A DNA stretch of 64,000 bases from Nymphaea colorata (Eukaryota; Streptophyta; Magnoliopsida; Nymphaeales; Nymphaeaceae), in assembly GCF_008831285.2 (NCBI RefSeq), contig NC_045140.1, positions 17,110,370 to 17,174,369 of the forward strand. Reading direction: 5' to 3'. Of this stretch, positions 35,497 to 47,053 are shown piece by piece (position 1 is the first letter of the stretch; each line of letters opens with the position of its first letter). Below the pieces are notes generated by a model. That model was given only the letters and a program-made list of their open reading frames with translations, made no database searches and had not been told where the DNA came from. The position numbers were made by a program, and so were the translations under genes.

Positions 35497-37943
35497 CGTG
35501 AAACCAATCTTCAGTCTCAAGCAAAAACCATTTAGGATTTACTTAACCATAATATTTCCATTCTGTTGAAGAAATCCGATTAACTTAAATTTGCAATCCA
35601 AAATGCTTAAATAGAAAGGACGGGGCCATCAGCCGATCGGTTCAAATCAGAAAGTGCAGAAAATGCCCTACTAGCACCAACACCCAGAGCATCTTCAGGC
35701 AAATGCGAAACCCATATCACAAATATCTTCTTAGCGTCCCTGCACAGCAAGAATAAATCACTTATTTCCCACATCCTCGATCAAGGCAAACAGCTATTAT
35801 TTAAATCAATAGATGACAAACGCATAGTTTTCACGTAGATCTAATTGCACAAGAGTAACAAATCTTCACATTATGTCAATTCCAAAGAAGCGGTTAGCTG
35901 CCTACAAAGGCCTCAGAGGTACACTAACTTCGTCCATTCAATAAAGGAAGAAGTAAAATCCAATGCCGGTCCCCAAAATACAACTGCAACAGTAATCTGA
36001 ACAGGAGAAACTCGCGAGAACGATCTTCAGATTTCTCATTCGAAGCCTAATGTGCACAACAGCGAATCAGAACAAGCACACATAAATCTCATTCAATCTC
36101 AAACTTGTTATCCAAAAAAACAATCACCAAGGAAACACCAGTTCCGCAAGAGAAATGCCAAAAGAAGCGGGAAAACCACGAAAGCAAGACCAAAGTCATA
36201 CAGACACGATCCCTTCTTGCAAATTTTCAAACCAACCGAAAGAAAAATCCACAAACAACAACGAGGAAAAGCCCTAGACCAACCTTACCGCGTCAACGAA
36301 ACCAAACGAGACCCGATCCCGCCAAATCCGAGACAGAGAAGCCCGCAAAGTACTTGTATTTCTCGACTCGATCCAGTTCCCTCCGCACGAAATTCCCGTC
36401 TCCAAACCAGATCCAAGAACTTTCGAAAACGATCGCAGAGCAAGATCGACGGGAACGGCACAGAGTGTGGATGAGTTCAAATAAGACCAGAGGCGAACAA
36501 TGGAACAAGACAGATTGCGAAACAGAGCATTTTCCCTCTTTTTCTTACTTCCTTTTTTTTTTGCCCACATCGCACGGCTCGTGATTACGGGATTAACCGG
36601 CTGTAGCCGGTTACAGCATGGCTGAAAACGGATCTGAAATATTCGGACGGCCTATCAGGATCCAACCATTACATGGGGTTCAAGTCCATGGGGTATGATT
36701 TATGAAATCGGATTCCATTTGGAATTGGCAGACTAGGTCTGAACCAATCAGTTGATTTGGATATGTTTGAAAACGAAATCAAGTTGCCAAAGAAATACAT
36801 TCAAAAATCATGTAATTGGATTCGAAATTAGCACACATATCTTAAATTTAGACCCAACTCTACTTAATTTATGGATTCAAATCTGATATCTGACTACATT
36901 GCTTTAGAAAAGTCAGATTTGGGGGAAAAAAAACTTACCATCCAATCAAGAAGTTCGATCGGATACATATGTATTTAAATAAATATATGATCGGATTTGA
37001 ATTTGAAGTTGTAATTAGTTTTAAATAAGTATCTTATATCCAATATCCAAACGACTGTGATTTAGATTCGGTAGTGTATTTAAAAGCAGGATTCTGATCA
37101 ATTGTTAATTTAAAGTTGAATTTAGACCAGATTTGGATTTCAAATTAAAATTTTGGATCTAAATATGGTATAAGACTCGCATTTGAATCCCAATATGTAA
37201 GTGCACATCAAATAAACCAGGTATTGTAAAAGGAACATCCAATTCGAATTTTATTCGGCTATTTGAAGTTCACGTGGACGCATTTATTGGATGAATAGCA
37301 GCATTTTCAGGTGGACATTCATATACATAGTTTTATGTGAATTTGCCATAAAGATTTGAGTATATTTATGAAACAATGTATTTTAGTGTTTTCCACTGGA
37401 AGTGAGGATGACATCGAAATCATATGCGGCGTTTTTTAATAATATGCATTTGACATTTTGAATTGCCTATGCTCATTTATTGCACATTCTATTCTCAACT
37501 CGTCACAATCTTCACCGCTGTAAATTGTTCCCGCTCGGTGTGAATGTTGTACTCATTTTTGTTAAAATTAGTTTCATTGTAGCCGACTCCATCGTTTCAT
37601 CACAATCGAACTCTCTCTGTTGGTGAATGGGAACTTTCATTGTAGTGTTGCTTTAGATAGACGAGCACGCTGCAACAATTATGACTTTCAACAAAAGTGC
37701 AACTCTGTGTCATCCGCTTCATGAATGACAATCAATTCTAACTTTTTTGCTGTATTCAACACCAACTTAAAGGAGTTCCTGATAGCTTCTGAGGTGCGCG
37801 AAGGACCTAAGGGGCATTCATTCAAAAAAATTGTAAACCAGACTTTCTTTTCGGCATATATCAAACTTTCTTCGTTTCTCTCTGCTGGTACACGCTTGAG
37901 AGAGAGCAGAGAAAAGCTTGTGCATGCGGTTGAAAGGAACAAG
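35497..37943. other. PGAP1-like 5' leader and intergenic region
   Basis: 35497 to about 36500 is probably the PGAP1-like leader with a 5' UTR intron (donor GCG|GTAAGG at 36288). If the acceptor at 35740 is used, several upstream ATGs precede the start codon; a later acceptor near 35560 would remove most of them. From 36640 to 37940 the sequence is AT-rich with degenerate TTGGATTTGAATCC-like words and no gene. The ABCG26-type gene ends at 37944. Confidence 0.5.
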
Positions 37944-39019
37944 TCAAACAGGGGACACGGAGATCCTTTTGAGGAGGCAAGCATAAGCACACAACCTGTA
38001 AGCAATGGCCATGGAGAGCAGGACCCAGACCTCCTTGTTGTCACCGTTGAGGTTGATGGTGTCAAAGGAAGGTGAGCTCTGCAGGCGCTTGCACCCACCT
38101 GCACTGCCGCACTCATACAACAGGTCCCCAGAGTACTGAACCTTCAGCAGAAGCCTAAACCCATAGTGCATGAACGAGATGTACTTCAACCACTGCATGA
38201 ACTTTGGTATATGCTGCAAAGCGATCAATTAGAAACATTAAGAATAATATCTCTACCTGCATATATGCCCACCTGACCACATATAGGTCAAGTAAATATG
38301 GCCTCAGATATCAACTTTTTGTCTAAAACTAGTAGGGTGTGACAGTAAGAAACTGGATTTGTAAAAGACTTACTGTTAAAATGACATTTTCAAAAGGGCA
38401 TGAATAACCTCTCTGTCCTCAGAAGGACACCTTAAACACATTTAAAAAAATATATCATCCAAACATAACCATAATTTTGGTATTAGAGACCATTATATGT
38501 AGGAATGTACAACAAGCAAGTTAAGCATACTTTCGACTTGAGTTACATATATATTGGCTCAAGCTTTATGAAGCGAGCTCAAGCTCACTCTCAATAAACC
38601 GCGTCCGAGCTCTAGCTCCACTCGTTTAAGCACATGTCACTTCATTCATATATTTTTTAAAATGAAAACAAAAACCACAAAAGAATGTTAAAATTCATAA
38701 AAAAAAATACTGACATGCCCCTAAAGATTAATAAACATGGAAGACACAAGCTGAAACAAGTTTAAATGAGTTGAGCTCCAGTAACTAGAACTCAATTCAT
38801 TTATAAATCGAGTTTTTAACTAGAGCTCGAGTCAAACTTATATGGGTGAGTTTGAGTCAAGCTCGAGTTGGCTTGACTAGTTGTACATCCTTAATTATGG
38901 AGAGATTCTTTATATTTTTTCATAAGGAATCTACTTTTGATTTTGATATTGACAATTCTATGACACATTAATTCATTTCCAATTTAAATACGTGTTCATA
39001 TATATATATATATATATAT

Positions 39020-39053
<34 letters not shown>

Positions 39054-39756
39054 GAAAAACCTGAACATAGTATCCTCCAGTAAGGAGGAATAACATGAGG
39101 ACTAGGGAAGCGATGACACCAGCTCTTTTTATGCTCAAAACTGCAGCTCCAAAAAGCTCCCCTGCTCCCTACAAGATGGTCATGAAGCATTTTCACCACA
39201 GCTACTATATATAGGCGAAATGGAGGCACTGGATACCTGGCTAGTGATGACAATCAACAGCATTGTAAGCAAGGTGAAGAAGAAGCATGGCACTGTCTTT
39301 CGAAGCCCAACCATGAAGTATATAATGGCCATAAAGATGGTTGGGTAGAGTATGTGTATAACCATGTCGCATAAGGTGCTGCATATGTAGTACACGCTCA
39401 GCCTGTACATATCTGCTTTCCTTTCCCTCACAAGGTATTCCTTCTCAAAAGGAAATACGTATACTGCTCCAAATAGGGATGAAGATGTCCAAAATATACA
39501 GATATAGAAGAGTAGTCCTACCTGTAATAAGTAGTTTGGGCGAATTGCAAGTCAATAGATGGGCATTTAACTTTTTAGAGAAATCATCAAAGAATCGCTT
39601 ACTGACAGAAAACATTAAATTTTAATATATAACAACTAAAAGGCCATAGAATTATCTCGTTAATTTTTAAAAGTTGAGCTATGATTTGTTATTTTCCCAA
39701 ATATTAAGCGTCTTTGTTAATTTTTTTCTCAAATTTATGGCTAGTGTTTTGGTTTG

Positions 39757-39789
<33 letters not shown>

Positions 39790-42272
39790 ACTGGATAGGA
39801 TTATATTATGGATTACGGTCTACTTTCAAACTTCATTGCAATAAAATGATACATGAAATGAACTCGAAAACCATCAGCTGAGCCAGCGACCGTATAGTTG
39901 CATAGATTAATTAGATGCAATGATTTTTTTATAGCATATTGTCAATTTGTTACACATATCGGCTGCATCAACGAGGACGTATGAGTCTAATTTTTCATTT
40001 TTACATTTAAAAAATAAAAAATGAATTTGATAATGAAATTAAAAAGAAAAGAAATATAAAAAATTCTTGTAATCTGCTTTGGTTCTCCCCATATTAAAAA
40101 TTAAATAAAACCATCTTAGACAATAAAAAAAGATGAAATAGAGATCAAGATTCGTATAATCCTATTTCATACTAATGAGGGTCCCATATCATATCATAAA
40201 AGCCAATTCAACCCAATGAAGCAAGCTAGAACCTAACTCTGGCAGCATCGAACTAACAACTTTTTTGCTCTTGGAAAATCCGTTCTTTTTGTGATTGCAA
40301 TCAACAGTTGCAGAAAGCTGAAGAAGATGAAAACCAATGGTTCCCCAAATGCATGTTCCTGCTTGGGGAGTCCCAATTTCTTTGATATCAAGCATATACA
40401 GTACCTGGTCTCTAAGTTGGGCCTCAGTCCCAGCCTCCGATTTCCACCAAAGAAGACCCAACAAGATCGCAACTCCAATAGCTTGAACAAGCCTAAGCAA
40501 GTCAAAATAGTCCATGCACCTCTCCCTGTATGTTCTCTTTGAGAGCACCATGAACTGCTCCCACCAATACGTTGTCCATTCCTTCTTCACTTGAACAGCC
40601 ATTTGAAGTTGTTTGGGAGCTGTACTGCATCTATGGTTTGCCTCCTTTTCCTTTGGTTCTAGCTCATTCTTGTACTTTCTCTGCAAGTACTGAAAGCAAA
40701 TTGCAAGCAATAGTCACACCAAAGCTTGATGATATAGTGAATATAATCCATGCTTCTTTAGGAACTTGGTCACGTTAATCCCATTTAGACAGCTTTCTGG
40801 AAGTTTATAAATTTTCATTTTAATAAATATCATATCATTTAACATGAAAAACAGAGAGTTTTTCTTTTTCCTGCAAATAGAACTGGAGAAAAAATATACA
40901 TCTATTACCTTAACCACAGTAGTTTGAGACTCTTGGGAGGACTGAGAACCAATCAGCTCCTGTGGGATCCCAATATCATTGACACAGCCAGTTGCCAAAT
41001 CAAGCATGAAATCTGCGGGGTTCATGGCGATTTGAGGTGTGAAACCAATGGACAAGAAGTAGTTCATAGCATCTGCAGCTACCCCGTAATAGACAGGACA
41101 TCCTTCTGATATGAGCAACAGCTTGTCAAACATGTGGAAAACGCGGCTAGAAGGCTGATGGATGGTTATGATGATGGTCCTCCCACCCTGCAGGATGGAA
41201 ACAAGGAATGCATTTAGAAGCAAAATGGTGATGAGAACAGAGCATTTTACCAGTGTTTCATATGACATACACAAATATACATCCATACATACATACGTTG
41301 TGCATGTTCATGTGTGAACGTGCATGCATGCATGTGTTGCAACCCTAATGAGTTCCAAAACTTTAACCGATGCTTCCAAGTTCCAACTTTATGTTCATAA
41401 TACATGAGATCAGAGATGTAGGGATAGTGTGTCTCTGGAAATACAAAGTTGGTGGTAATAATCTCAAAGCTCCTTTCATAATCAATTAAAATGATCTTCC
41501 TTTCCAACAACTGTGGAACTATATGCAGCTACTAAACTTGGAACCAGAATGAACCTGACTTGGGACAATTTTTATCATGAAGACCTTCAGGAGGATTAGA
41601 AGGCAAAACCTTTGCAATGCCCTGCAGAACTTGAAGGAGCTTATTTGCAGAGGTGGAGTCCAATCCTGAGGTTGGTTCATCAAGTAACAAGAGTGATGGA
41701 TCAACAAGAATTTCATAGCCAATGCTTGTCCTTTTCCTTTCGCCACCAGATATCCCTTTCACAAAAGCGCCACCAATTCTTGTATGCCGACACCTGCACC
41801 AATTAAATGATTAAAAATTTCGCTGTTCTTTCCCATGGAAGTCATAATTGGAAGCACAGTTACATGACAAAGACAAGTTTGCAAGACCATAGTTGGGAGT
41901 GGTCTTTTATGGCCTTGTTCTGGACTCCTAGATGATCCCTACTTTTACGGAAGCTAATTGGATCAGGAGCCAAGGCCTAAACAACTTTGCAGTGTGACTG
42001 CTGCCCAAGTAATATAATGAGTTACATGTGGGATGGCTTCTAGATGAAGTTTTTGGTCAAAGCAATCTGTTGCTGCACCTTTCAAGTCCCAGTTCCCTCA
42101 GTATGAATTCTGCTCTTTTAAGCTTTTGTTGGCGACTCATGCTGCTGGGTAGCCTCAGAAATGCTGCAAAAACTAGCGTTTCTTCTACTGTTAACTGTGG
42201 AAACAGCACATCTTCTTGTGTCACAAATCCAACCCTGTGAATAGATGTTTCCAAAATTAACACATAAGTAAA

Positions 42273-42319
<47 letters not shown>

Positions 42320-42947
42320 AGTACCTCCTTTTTAGGGCAGTGCTATATGGAACATCATTGTAAGTGACTTTCCCTCTTATATTTCCATGCAGACGCCCAC
42401 CAATTATCTTTAGAAGGGTTGTTTTTCCACTTCCTGACGGACCCATCAATGCAAGAATTTCACCTGGTGATATGCTGCCTGTGATCCCCTTTAGTATCTG
42501 CTTGTCCCTGTTCTGTCTGGTTGAGACCACACCGCTAGCTGAGCTTGTAGATGCATTAGAGTTGCACTCTACGCTGAACTCAACATCTTCAAACTACAAA
42601 AATCGAGGAAGATGAATATATAACTCTACTGAAAAGCCAGAAAGTTTGATGCTCCAAGCCTAAGAAAAACAGCTATCACGGGAGAAGGAGACTCGTAACA
42701 TTATAACCTTAAGAAACAGGGAGAGCAAGAAATCCTATAATTTTACCTTGAGAAATATCGGGAGAGGACCAGCATCAGGCGTACAGTGGCTGGAGCTCTC
42801 TGTTTTAGCTTCCGAGCTTGAGTTCTGCAGATGACATGCTTGAGGGATGAGCTCAAAATTATGACCAAAACCAGTGCTTCCTGCAATCTGCATTGTTCCC
42901 ATAGTGGGCATTTCAATTATGCAAGTTTCCTCGGTTCCAATTTCCAT
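37944..42947 (-). CDS. ABCG26: ABCG26-type half-size ABC transporter
   Basis: Nine exons in frame: 42947-42747, 42593-42325, 42234-42079, 41793-41610, 41187-40909, 40689-40405, 39521-39237, 39168-39061, 38213-37944. The 678-residue product compares with about 685 for Arabidopsis ABCG26, and the N-terminus (MEIG...PLPIFLKFEDVEF) and tail resemble it as I remember it. The order is nucleotide-binding domain then membrane domain, as in the WBC/ABCG subfamily: Walker A GPSGSGKT at about 118-125, signature ISGGE at 223-227, Walker B LLLLDEP at about 243-249, H-loop IHQPSSR near 279. The membrane half includes [17 protein letters not shown] and the [20 protein letters not shown] region. ABCG26 works in the tapetum plasma membrane, exporting polyketide or lipid precursors of sporopollenin for the pollen wall. 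All key ATPase residues are present, so it should be functional. Expression in anthers is inferred from orthology. Confidence 0.92.
38502..38890. mobile_element. CTCGAG-rich element, copy 2 (ABCG26 intron 8)
   Basis: Starts GGAATGTACAACAAGCAAG and ends CTTGACTAGTTGTACATCC, imperfect terminal inverted repeats of about 18 bp. The interior is full of GAGCTCAAGCTC and CTCGAGTCAAAC words, like the repeats at 17740 and 52320. It is non-coding and probably a non-autonomous DNA transposon. I could not define a target duplication. Confidence 0.6.
38998..39050. repeat. (TA)n(GA)n microsatellite in ABCG26 intron 8
   Basis: TA repeats from 38998 to 39019, then GA repeats to 39050, ending ten bases from the exon 8 splice donor at 39060. 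On the sense strand the CT run lies just inside the intron. Confidence 0.92.
39757..39789. repeat. (TA)n(TG)n microsatellite in ABCG26 intron 6
   Basis: TA repeats followed directly by TG repeats, within the intron between exons 6 and 7. Confidence 0.9.
42273..42319. repeat. (AG)n microsatellite in ABCG26 intron 2
   Basis: Interrupted AG repeat ending five bases from the exon 2 splice donor (42324-42323). On the sense strand the intron starts GTACTT and then runs into CT repeats. Confidence 0.92.
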
Positions 42948-44086
42948 GATTGACACAGAATATGGCAAGTATTCATCAGTCCCTCCTCCGTAAAACCATT
43001 AACAGTATAAGAAGGACGAAGCAACCAAAACCGAAGCAAGAACACACCAAGAAATGCGAAGTGAAGCTTCTGTTTGGTGCGTCACAAGCTTTCTGCTTTC
43101 TATAATTAATTCTTGCCTGCAGTGGTAGGTGGATTTGTTCATTGTTTCTAGATGAACTCTTGTGAACTAAGTGAACAATATCATTTTTTTTTCATTTGAG
43201 GTAATATAACTTGTAGGTTAATTATCTTATGGGAAGCAACCATGTAAGAGTGACCCAGTTGCCTCAGAGAAAATGAAGAACCTGGAACATTGTTTCAAAC
43301 AACACAAGCCTGTTATAAATACATCAGGACCAATAAAGTGCACAAATAATTTTGCTTTTAGCAAAATCCCATACGATTTATCCCTTTGTCTCATGAAAAA
43401 GGAAAAACAACTTCAACTTATTCTTCGTCCAATTCACTTTATAGTCTGTCTTTTTATGACGTTACTGGAATAGATGTACTAAATCGTTTCTCCTCGATCA
43501 TATAAAAAATTTGAAAATTCTGCAGGCTCACATCGCAAATAAGTTGCCACCGTCGCCATGGTTGCGGACGATAGAGGTTTTGATCAACCAAGCAAAGCGG
43601 TATAAGCATGTGCGTGAGTGATCTTTCCAAATGGAGGCTTGCAATTGCATCTGGCGGTCGTTGAAACACTATAATTCCGAATTATACCAGACTTTATTGC
43701 TAAATCGCTGATGCGGATTCATGCTACAGAAGTTGCTTAATTTCTCCCTCGTTCTCTCATCCGTGGGCCGTTTTCAATGCTATCGTGAGTGTATAATTTC
43801 CTTTTGTTGGTGAAGGTAACAAGAATTTGACGAATCTAAAGCTAGCCAGTTCGAATTATTAGACCGTTTTGGAGGACCTCGAATTAATAAAGATCTAAAG
43901 ACATTGTTTTATAAAACCGGTTTACCCGCAAAATCCGACCTGCGCCATTCCACAGAAATTCCCAACACTGGGCAAAATTATGACATTTTTGTTGCTTCTG
44001 GCTATTTTACATGATTTTCCTTCTGCTGCAGATGCTGCCAACCACTACAGGATTTTCTTATTAGCAGGTGACTAGAGGAACCTAGA
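42948..44086. other. Intergenic between divergent ABCG26 and PPR genes
   Basis: About 1.1 kb separating the start codons of two divergently transcribed genes, so it should hold both promoters. I see no coding region, RNA gene or strong TATA box that I would assign. Confidence 0.5.
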
Positions 44087-45988
44087 ATGGCTCTGCCTCT
44101 GGCCACTCTCCAACTCCCCCCACCCGCAAAACTTCATGAAAATCATCCGTCCCATCAATTGCCACCAAGTTTGGTCTCCGTCACAGGCTCCCTCCCTCTC
44201 CAGAACTTCACCACACCGTTCCAACTCAAGCAGCTCCATGCCCAAATTGTGAAACAGAACGTCGACCCTTCCATTCTTTCGTTCTCTAAAGTTGCCCAAG
44301 TCTGCGGTTTGTCTCCGGACTTTGGCTACGGACGCCAGCTTCTACAGTTCTCGGACAGATTGGAGATAGTTATATGGAACTCCTGGATCAGGAAGCTCGC
44401 CGAGAGCGACTCACCGGCAGATGCGATCATTTTGTTTCGCAAATTGCGGTACGCCGATGTGCCTCCCGACACCCTCACTTGTTCGTTCGTGCTCAAGGCG
44501 TGTTCTCGTGTTCCGTCACTTGAAGACGGTATGATGGTCCATTCCTTGGCGGCGAAACAAGGGTGGGTCGCGGATGTGTTTTTGCAGAACACCATCATTC
44601 ATATGTATGCTTCTTGTGGTAGTCTAAGTTCTGCGTACCAATTGTTTGCTAAAACGTCCAAGAGAGATGTCGTGACTTGGAATATCATGATAACCCAATT
44701 TGCTAAACAGGGACAAGTTGATATTGCAAGAAAACTGTTTGATGAAATGCCAGAAAGAAGCACCAGGTCGTGGACGTCAATGATTACGGGTTATGTGCAG
44801 TGTGGGAGGCCCAATGAGGCGATCAGTGTCTTTCGGAGCATGGAAGAGGCAAATGTGAAACCGAATGAAGTTACTGTTGTTAGCGTTCTTGCAGCTTGTG
44901 CTGACGTTGGTGCGCTTGATCTTGGCCAGCGGATTCACGCCTATGCAAAGGAAAATCATTTTCGTCACAATGTTCGCGTCTGCAACACATTGATAGACAT
45001 GTACACAAAATGCGGGTGCATTGAAGAAGCAAGAATGGTTTTTGACGAAATTCCTGAAAGAACAGTTGTATCATGGTCTGCCATGATAATGGGACATGCC
45101 ATTCATGGTCAGAGTGAGGAAGCTCTTTCTCTCTTCTCTAAGATGCAAAAACGAGGAATTGATCCAAATGCTGTCACCTTTATTGGCCTATTACACGCTT
45201 GTAGCCATATGGGTATGGTTGCTGAGGGTTGCCGGTTTTTCAACAGCATGGTTAATGACTACCGCATAGTCCCTCAGATTGAGCATTATGGGTGTATGGT
45301 TGATCTTCTAAGCCGAGCAGGACTTCTGAAAGAAGCTTATGAGTTCATCAAGAACATGCCAATAGAACCAAGTGGTGCTGTGTGGGGAGCTCTCTTGGGT
45401 GGTTGTAGAGTTCACAAGAGTGTTGAGTTGGGAGAGGAAGTGATCAAGCACCTACTTGAGATAGAACCTCACAATGATGGATACTATGTCGTACTCTCAA
45501 ACATCTATGCTGAGGCAGGTAGATGGGGTGATGTAGCGAAGGTGAGAAGATTGATGAAAGATCGTGGCATTAAGAAAACACCAGGGTGTAGCTTTATCAC
45601 CATAGATGGAGTGACTCACGAGTTCGTTGCAGGTGATGGCTCACATCCTCATGCAAAAGAGGTGCAAGAAAAATGGCATGAACTTGCAGAACAATTGAAG
45701 TTGATGGGCTATGTTCCTGAAACCTCTGCGGTATTGCTAGACATAGCTGAGGAAGAGAAAGAACATGCTCTGTATCGCCACAGTGAGAAACTAGCAGTGG
45801 TCTTTGGACTCATGAAAACCTCGCCTGGAACACCTATCAGGATCATGAAGAACCTAAGGGTCTGTGCTGATTGCCATCTTGCGCTAAAACTGATCTCCAA
45901 GTTTTCTAATCGTGAGATCATTGTGCGTGATAGGAGTCGCTTCCATCGTTTTGTAGACGGCTCTTGTTCTTGCAAGGACTACTGGTGA
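44087..45988 (+). CDS. PLS-class DYW pentatricopeptide repeat protein
   Basis: Intronless, 633 residues, ATG at 44087 and stop TGA at 45986-45988. PPR proteins of this class bind organelle transcripts through tandem 35-residue repeats, and the DYW domain deaminates C to U. Repeats run from roughly residue 85 to 465 (for example VVTWNIMITQFAKQG and RSWTSMITGYVQCG), followed by E and E+ segments and a complete DYW domain. The deaminase motif HSE is at 565-567, the zinc-binding CADC at 593-596, and the protein ends in DYW at 631-633. The N-terminus is hydroxylated and weakly basic, which fits an organelle transit peptide, but mitochondrion versus plastid cannot be decided. The 3' end converges on OPT copy A with only 282 bases between stops. 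A damaged copy of its 3' part is at 63464-64000. The target site is unknown. Confidence 0.93.
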   Translation: MALPLATLQLPPPAKLHENHPSHQLPPSLVSVTGSLPLQNFTTPFQLKQLHAQIVKQNVDPSILSFSKVAQVCGLSPDFGYGRQLLQFSDRLEIVIWNSWIRKLAESDSPADAIILFRKLRYADVPPDTLTCSFVLKACSRVPSLEDGMMVHSLAAKQGWVADVFLQNTIIHMYASCGSLSSAYQLFAKTSKRDVVTWNIMITQFAKQGQVDIARKLFDEMPERSTRSWTSMITGYVQCGRPNEAISVFRSMEEANVKPNEVTVVSVLAACADVGALDLGQRIHAYAKENHFRHNVRVCNTLIDMYTKCGCIEEARMVFDEIPERTVVSWSAMIMGHAIHGQSEEALSLFSKMQKRGIDPNAVTFIGLLHACSHMGMVAEGCRFFNSMVNDYRIVPQIEHYGCMVDLLSRAGLLKEAYEFIKNMPIEPSGAVWGALLGGCRVHKSVELGEEVIKHLLEIEPHNDGYYVVLSNIYAEAGRWGDVAKVRRLMKDRGIKKTPGCSFITIDGVTHEFVAGDGSHPHAKEVQEKWHELAEQLKLMGYVPETSAVLLDIAEEEKEHALYRHSEKLAVVFGLMKTSPGTPIRIMKNLRVCADCHLALKLISKFSNREIIVRDRSRFHRFVDGSCSCKDYW

Positions 45989-46270
45989 CATCACTGATGT
46001 TTTTCGCTTCATAGGAGTCAATAACTCAAGAAAGCTGTTATTCAAACATAACAGTTTGTGAACGTGCTTGATTTATTCTTAACTAATCAAATATAAACAA
46101 TTAAGCAGTTTGTATGAAGGAAACAGCCACAATAATGAATCTGTCTATATTTTGCAGACATCACCAAGAATCATCCTTCATACACATGACTAACCATCGT
46201 AGAATAAGCAAACTCCTATACTAAAGGCCATAAGCAAATGAAACTACTTTATAGGACCAATAAACTGAGC

Positions 46271-47013
46271 TCAGAAGACAGGACACCCTTTCGTCACCAT
46301 TCCAGGTTCTGTGGGGCAACGTGCTAGAGCGCAGTGGTCGTCCAGCTCTGTACCCCACCACTGTATTCCAAAGATGGATCTATACTGCAGCGCAAAGTAG
46401 GTGAGAACGGCGGAGAAGGCAACACCTGCGTCGAGCCCGGCGGACAGAACATAATTGTGCCGTGCCCACCACTGCTTGTACTTTCTATACACCACGAAGT
46501 TAAATGCTATACCAACTGCTCCCCAGGCCAGGTAGTTGACTGCTCTCGCCGGTGGCATCATCCCAGTTGCACCAATCAAGATGGGCATGTTGATGAGGCT
46601 GATCCACTTTGCCTTTGGAAACAGGCGTGAGCACACCCAGACAGGGACAGGTGCGAGTAGACCCACTAGGAACCACCAGTTCTGCCCGGCATAGACTCCC
46701 AGCCTGCCAAACATGCGAAGTGGGCCGACCACACCCCAGATGATAGAGGCATTGTAGAACACATCGTCGCCCGGGCAAGTCCATGGGCTGGAAGGGTCGA
46801 GGAGTGCTGTGTTGCAGATGTTGGGAACTGTTGTGAGCAGCCACCATGCCGTGCCAAAGTAGACGGATGATGAAACCAGTGTGCCAACAAGCTGTGCAAT
46901 AAGATAAAGGCAAATAGTTTTACTTTTAATTTACGAAATCAAGCACACACATGCACGAACACATGGAAGGATCCAGCGAAGCTACTGTAGTTGTACCAAC
47001 AAGTTGACCACAC

Positions 47014-47053
<40 letters not shown>

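Noticed and set aside
35497-35520. PGAP1 start eight residues upstream
   Set aside because: The codon there is TTG; the first ATG in frame is at 35496.
36052-36584. Overlapping 140- and 159-residue plus-strand frames
   Set aside because: They lie over the presumed leader of the PGAP1-like gene on the other strand, have biased Arg/Lys/Gln composition and no motif.
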